Source: Planctomycetota bacterium
GTDB lineage: Bacteria; Planctomycetota; Brocadiia; JAJRTI01
DNA length: 9,148 bases
Direction of reading: 5' to 3'
Assembly: GCA_024278415.1 (NCBI GenBank)
Contig: JAJRTI010000405.1
Span: 1 to 9,148 of the forward strand
Under the pieces are notes generated by a model, which ran no database searches, was not told the DNA's origin, and saw only the letters and a list, made by a program, of their open reading frames with translations. The translations under genes and the position numbers were made by a program. The first letter of the stretch is position 1, and each line of letters opens with the position of its first letter. Positions 6,158 through 9,148 of this stretch are shown here, piece by piece.

Positions 6158-6185
6158 TTGACGCGGCCATGGCCTCGCCTATAAT
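6158..6185 (+). promoter_or_regulatory. sigma70-like promoter of the arylsulfotransferase-like gene, with internal palindrome
   Basis: TTGACG (6158-6163) and a perfect TATAAT (6180-6185) are 16 bases apart. The spacer holds GGCCATGGCC (6165-6174), a perfect 10-bp palindrome that repeats the half-site of the 6106-6121 palindrome, so repression at this promoter is possible. Transcription from about 6192 leaves a leader of about 38 bases. Confidence 0.65.
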
Positions 6186-6217
6186 CTGCTGGCTTCTGCT
6201 GTTCCTTGCAGCATCTC

Positions 6218-6221
6218 GGAG
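6218..6221 (+). promoter_or_regulatory. Shine-Dalgarno site that fixes the arylsulfotransferase start
   Basis: GGAG lies 8 bases before ATG 6230. It selects this ATG over the in-frame TTG at 6206, which would lie upstream of the site. Confidence 0.65.
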
Positions 6222-6229
6222 ATTGCCCC

Positions 6230-7453
6230 ATGTTCGTCGACGGAAAGATCCTCACCGCGACCGGCCACGACCGGGTCGATCCCGCGCCCATCGGGGTGCG
6301 CGTGCACAAGCCGGAGCAGTGCTGCCCCGGCTACACGCTCTTTTCGCCGGCCATGGGCAAGACCGAATACCTCATGGACATGCACGGCCTCATCGTGCAC
6401 ACGTGGCCCTGCACGCACAGCCAGCTAGGCGAGCTGCTGCCCAACGGCAACCTCATGGTCGACAACTACGGCGCGTGGCTGGAAGAACTGGAGCCGGACG
6501 GCACGCGCGTGTGGCGATGGGAGGGCCGCTACCACCACGATTTCTACGTGCTGCCCAACGACAACATCGTCATGCTCACGTCGGAGATCGTGGACGTGAA
6601 GCCTGGCTTCTACCCCGAGGGGCAGGAGCCGCCGGACATGCGCACGGACTTCGTCGTCGAGATCGACCGCGCTGGCAACGAGGTCTGGCGCTTCTCGTTC
6701 CTCGACCACATCGACGCGCTAGCCGACCTCGTCGGCTTCCCGATCCCTGCCCACTACGGCGTGAAGCAACTCGGCGGCAGCGTGGCCTGGCGCGGCATTG
6801 GCGACTGGGCGCATCTGAACACGATCGAGGTGCTGCCCGACACGCCGCTGGGCCGGCGCGACTCGCGCTTTCGCCATGGCAATCTGCTCTTCAGCATGCG
6901 CGCGATCGACATCATTGGCGTGATCGACCGCGACTCTGAGGAGATCGTGTGGGCGTGGGGGCTCGGTGTGCTCGACGGCCAGCACCAGCCCACCATGCTG
7001 CCGAATGGCAACATCCTCATCTTCGACAACGGCACGTATCGCGGCCATTCCGCCGCGGTCGAGATGGACCCGGCGACCGGCGAGGTGGTCTGGCAGTACG
7101 TCGAGCCGGAGACGTTCTGGTCGCCGTTCCGCGGCGGCGTGCAGCGCCTGCGGAACGGGAACACATTGATCTGCGAATCCGACGCGGGCCGCATCTTCGA
7201 GGCCACACCGGACAAGGAGATCGTGTGGGATTTTGCCAGCCCGTTCATCGCGCTCAGCGGCGGCGGCGGCCAGGGCCGGCACATCTACCGCGCGACGCGC
7301 TACAATGAGGAGCAAGTCGCGCCGCTCTTCGAGGTGATTGGCGCGAAGCCGGCCGGCGTGTGGACGTTCGATGGCGAAGGCGTGGGCACGTTTCGCGAGG
7401 CCCTGGCCTACTACCAGCGTGAGCTGGCGAAGGGCTGCCCGTTCCCGAAGTGA
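6230..7453 (+). CDS. Arylsulfotransferase-like beta-propeller protein (ASST / Arylsulfotran_2 type)
   Basis: 407 residues. Blade-like repeats carry the motif L-P-N-G-N followed by a hydrophobic strand: 69-77 (LLPNGNLMV), 107-115 (VLPNDNIVM), 256-264 (MLPNGNILI) and 307-314 (RLRNGNTLI), each after a turn such as DPATGEVVWQY. Conserved-looking His sites occur as YHHDF (101-105), DWAHLN (192-197) and GQHQPTMLPNGN (250-261). In aryl-sulfate sulfotransferases, His residues facing the propeller centre take part in sulfuryl transfer from a phenolic sulfate donor to a phenol acceptor. The best call is this family, but a catalytic His cannot be assigned without alignment, and many such propellers are uncharacterised. 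Unlike E. coli-type periplasmic ASST, no signal peptide is visible: the chain begins MFVDGKILTATGHD. It is a single gene with its own promoter, divergent from the glycosyltransferase, and ends 70 bases from the convergent DUF1573 gene. Confidence 0.85.
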   Translation: MFVDGKILTATGHDRVDPAPIGVRVHKPEQCCPGYTLFSPAMGKTEYLMDMHGLIVHTWPCTHSQLGELLPNGNLMVDNYGAWLEELEPDGTRVWRWEGRYHHDFYVLPNDNIVMLTSEIVDVKPGFYPEGQEPPDMRTDFVVEIDRAGNEVWRFSFLDHIDALADLVGFPIPAHYGVKQLGGSVAWRGIGDWAHLNTIEVLPDTPLGRRDSRFRHGNLLFSMRAIDIIGVIDRDSEEIVWAWGLGVLDGQHQPTMLPNGNILIFDNGTYRGHSAAVEMDPATGEVVWQYVEPETFWSPFRGGVQRLRNGNTLICESDAGRIFEATPDKEIVWDFASPFIALSGGGGQGRHIYRATRYNEEQVAPLFEVIGAKPAGVWTFDGEGVGTFREALAYYQRELAKGCPFPK

Positions 7454-7506
7454 CCCTGCCATGCGCTTGGGCGTGGAGGTGACCATCGCCGACGCCGGGC
7501 GGCAAG

Positions 7507-7523
7507 GCTGCCAAGACGGCAGC
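7507..7523. terminator. Candidate terminator hairpin between convergent genes
   Basis: GCTGCC and GGCAGC form a perfect 6-bp stem around a 5-base AAGAC loop, extendable by a G-T and an A-T pair. On the minus strand it begins directly after the TAA of the DUF1573 gene, and on the plus strand it lies 53 bases after the sulfotransferase stop, so it could serve both. No run of T follows on either strand, which weakens the call. Confidence 0.35.
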
Positions 7524-8534
7524 TTACCTGCGGGGCACCAAGATGGGGAGGTGGACCGTGAACGCGGGCTGCTGGCCCTGTCGCTCAAAACTGAAGTCGT
7601 CGGGCAGTTCGATAGTGAACTCCGCGGTTCCGTTGGCAGGGACGGTGAATGATTGCGGGGCCACGACCGGCCCGCCGGCCGCGGCAAGGGCCTCCACCTT
7701 CGCCGCGCAGGCAAGGTCGTTGGCGACTCGGTACTTGGTGACGAGCCGGCCTTTGCCCGGCACGATTGGGGCGAATTCGACTGGTGTGAAGGTCAACCGA
7801 TGACCTGGGGCATGGACGCTGCCGAGGGCCGCGGCATAGCCGGTAATGGGGACGACAAGCGTAGGCGTGGCCGGGTCGTTGCTCTGCACGTGAATGTAGC
7901 CGTCGATCAAGCCCTTCCGATTGCCGACGCTCAACGCGAGTCGGACATCGTCGCTGCCGCCCGGCGGGATGGGCTTTACTGGCCGAGCCACAACGCTGCA
8001 GCCTGTCGAGCACTGGATGCCCTGTATCTCCAGCGGCGCGTTCCCGCTGTTGCGCACTTGGATTGCGCCCTCCCGCGTCTCCCCGAGAGCGGCGAGGCCC
8101 ACTTCCAACACCTCAGGCTTCAGTGCGATGGCGGGCCGTTTGCGCTTCACCACGGTTCCCGTGATCGAGACCCTGACGAACGGCTCGTCCGGGTCGTTGG
8201 AAAATATGACGATGGATTTGTGCTGCATGCCGCTGGCCCGCGCGGTGTAGAAGCGGATGTTGAGCTTCGCTCTGGCGCCTGGCGGGATGACCTTTGCGTC
8301 GACCATCGCGCCGGAGCACACGCTGCACGAGGTCCGCACGGAGCCGATGACGAGCGCCGCGTCCCCGCGGTTGTACACCGCCAGCGTGTGCGACAACTGC
8401 CGGCCTTGCGTCACCTCGCCGAAGTCCCAAGAGTTTTTCTCCAATTCGATATTCGGCTCAGCCGGCAGCGCCACCCGCACACCGGCCAACACCGCCGCCA
8501 ATGCAAGATAGTGCAATCGTATCGTCGGCCTCAT
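7524..8534 (-). CDS. Secreted DUF1573 (Ig-like repeat) protein
   Basis: 336 residues. A signal peptide covers about 1-25 (MRPTIRLHYLALAAVLAG, cleavage near LPA-E). Two similar Ig-like repeats follow. The first, about 30-125, runs from WDFGEVTQG through YNRGDAALVIGSV, a SCSVCSG cysteine cluster, IPPGARAKLNI, IVIFSNDPDEP and ITGTV. The second, about 132-228, has VGLAALGETREGAIQVRNSG, CSTGC, IPPGGSDDVRL, HVQSNDPATP and PITGY. This is the DUF1573 pattern, related to ASPM/SPD-2/Hydin-type domains; function is unknown and usually assigned to the envelope. A third beta-rich domain ends the protein. ATG 8534 is chosen for its signal peptide and GGAG 8 bases upstream (8543-8546); the frame stays open further upstream only as a shadow of the cytochrome gene. 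It probably shares a transcript with that cytochrome. Confidence 0.9.
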   Translation of the reverse strand: MRPTIRLHYLALAAVLAGVRVALPAEPNIELEKNSWDFGEVTQGRQLSHTLAVYNRGDAALVIGSVRTSCSVCSGAMVDAKVIPPGARAKLNIRFYTARASGMQHKSIVIFSNDPDEPFVRVSITGTVVKRKRPAIALKPEVLEVGLAALGETREGAIQVRNSGNAPLEIQGIQCSTGCSVVARPVKPIPPGGSDDVRLALSVGNRKGLIDGYIHVQSNDPATPTLVVPITGYAAALGSVHAPGHRLTFTPVEFAPIVPGKGRLVTKYRVANDLACAAKVEALAAAGGPVVAPQSFTVPANGTAEFTIELPDDFSFERQGQQPAFTVHLPILVPRR

Positions 8535-8566
8535 GAGTATGTCTCCAATAGGGCCCGGGTCGCCAC

Positions 8567-8632
8567 GTAGCCGCATGCGCCAGCATGCGGGAAGACGTCG
8601 AATGGAGCCCGCATTCTGGCGAATGCGGCTAC
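8567..8632. repeat. Inverted pair of 25-base hairpin units (REP/BIME-like element)
   Basis: Two 25-base units, 8567-8591 and 8608-8632, are inverted copies matching at 23 of 25 positions and separated by 16 bases. Each unit also folds alone: CCGCATGC/GCATGCGG around GCCA (8571-8590), and CCGCATTC/GAATGCGG around TGGC (8609-8628). The two mismatches between units fall on one base pair of this stem, G-C in one unit and T-A in the other, so pairing is kept. The element fills most of the spacer between the cytochrome and DUF1573 genes and overlaps the end of the former. It resembles REP/BIME intergenic elements; its spread in the genome cannot be seen here. Confidence 0.75.
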
Positions 8633-9148
8633 CGCGCCGGGTCGGGCGCCACGGTCGTTTTATGGTACTCACGCGCCAGCGCCTTGGCTTTTGTCCAATG
8701 CTTGATCTTGCCGAGCGCCTTGCGGCGGTCGAAGCCCGGCGAATGTTCGTCGTTGTGGCAGCGCTCGCAGGGGCGCATGTCCTCGCGGCCGTACGGCGCG
8801 CGCACGTCCCGATCGTGCAGGCTGCCCGGGCCGTGGCAGGACTCGCACGCGACGTTCGCCAACTCCGGCGTCTCGGCCAGGCTACGGAACCCGCTGAAGA
8901 ACCGCAATCCCACCACGTGGCATTCGACACACTCCGGATCCTGCGCGCGGCCTTTGTGGCGCAGCGTTTCGAGCGCCCGCGCGTGCCGCGTCGTGATCCA
9001 TTTGCGGTACTGCATGCCGTGGCACTCCCGGCAGTTCTCCACGCCCATGAACCGGCGATACCCGGCCAGGCGTTTGCGCCGGACCTTGCCCAACAGGTCC
9101 GCGGCCTTCAACTCGTGCTGATAACGCTCCATGATCTGAACCACCGCC
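8629..9148 (-). CDS. Tetrahaem cytochrome c554-like protein (N-terminus cut by window edge)
   Basis: The minus-strand frame is open to the right edge, 172 complete sense codons visible, so the N-terminus is probably missing. Four CXXCH haem sites are seen, starting at plus-strand positions near 9033 (CRECH), 8931 (CVECH), 8847 (CESCH) and 8769 (CERCH). The spacing and the surrounding text (ENCRECHGMQYRKWITTRHA, ECHVVGL, ACESCHGPGSLH) fit the cytochrome c554 family, whose His after TTRH often serves as a distal haem ligand. The visible N-terminal helix (QIMERYQHELKAADLLGKV) precedes the haem domain much as a linker from a larger upstream domain would, possibly a metallophosphoesterase; this is inference. 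A GTG at 9144 and an ATG at 9132 exist but neither has a signal peptide or ribosome site, which a c-type cytochrome needs. The TAG stop is part of the hairpin repeat, and the DUF1573 gene follows. Confidence 0.85.
   Translation of the reverse strand, partial: AVVQIMERYQHELKAADLLGKVRRKRLAGYRRFMGVENCRECHGMQYRKWITTRHARALETLRHKGRAQDPECVECHVVGLRFFSGFRSLAETPELANVACESCHGPGSLHDRDVRAPYGREDMRPCERCHNDEHSPGFDRRKALGKIKHWTKAKALAREYHKTTVAPDPAR

Noticed and set aside
6197..6213. Hairpin TGCTG/CAGCA in the leader of the arylsulfotransferase gene, as a riboswitch or attenuator
   Set aside because: A single 5-bp stem is within chance for this sequence and no conserved riboswitch pattern is seen.
8535..8930. 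N-terminal extension of the DUF1573 protein by about 130 residues
   Set aside because: The extra residues are an out-of-frame reading of the tetrahaem cytochrome gene and repeat element. The signal peptide and GGAG support ATG 8534.

Overview
The window is GC-rich and bacterial, and holds nine protein genes on both strands with short spacers. The mix of a secreted LamG protein with a DUF6259-like C-terminal region, an arylsulfotransferase-type propeller, a DUF1573 protein and two multihaem c-type cytochromes points to an uncultured PVC-type or similar environmental bacterium. Planctomycetota is my first guess. This is inference from gene content, because no rRNA or universal marker gene is present. 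No RNA gene, CRISPR array or complete mobile element was seen.

Layout. (1) 1-1747, minus strand: 5' part of a secreted LamG / DUF6259-like protein that runs off the left edge. (2) 1841-2552, plus strand: a PIN-domain toxin and ribbon-helix-helix antitoxin that overlap by 8 bases. They are less GC-rich than their neighbours. A well-formed promoter predicts a leaderless mRNA, and a 12-bp palindrome sits between its -35 and -10 boxes. (3) 2587-5243, plus strand: an excellent extended -10 promoter, an unrecognised multi-spanning membrane protein with a coiled-coil segment, then a membrane-anchored cytochrome with ten haem-binding motifs and a haem-free C-terminal region I do not recognise. This pair is the best candidate for an undescribed system, probably electron transfer at the cytoplasmic membrane. 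(4) 5249-5950, minus strand: a family 2 glycosyltransferase of the dolichyl/polyprenyl-phosphate sugar synthase type, convergent with the cytochrome and only 5 bases from it. (5) 6230-7453, plus strand: an arylsulfotransferase-like beta-propeller protein, divergent from the glycosyltransferase, with palindromes in the shared control region. (6) 7524-9148, minus strand: a tetrahaem cytochrome c554-like protein cut by the right edge, followed by a secreted DUF1573 protein. An inverted pair of hairpins between them supplies the cytochrome's stop codon.

How the genes work together. The window carries two separate redox units (regions 3 and 6), envelope or carbohydrate functions (regions 1 and 4) and a small addiction-type module (region 2). 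Nothing ties all of them into one pathway. Several spacers hold clear sigma70-like promoters with 16-18 base spacing, which helped fix start codons.
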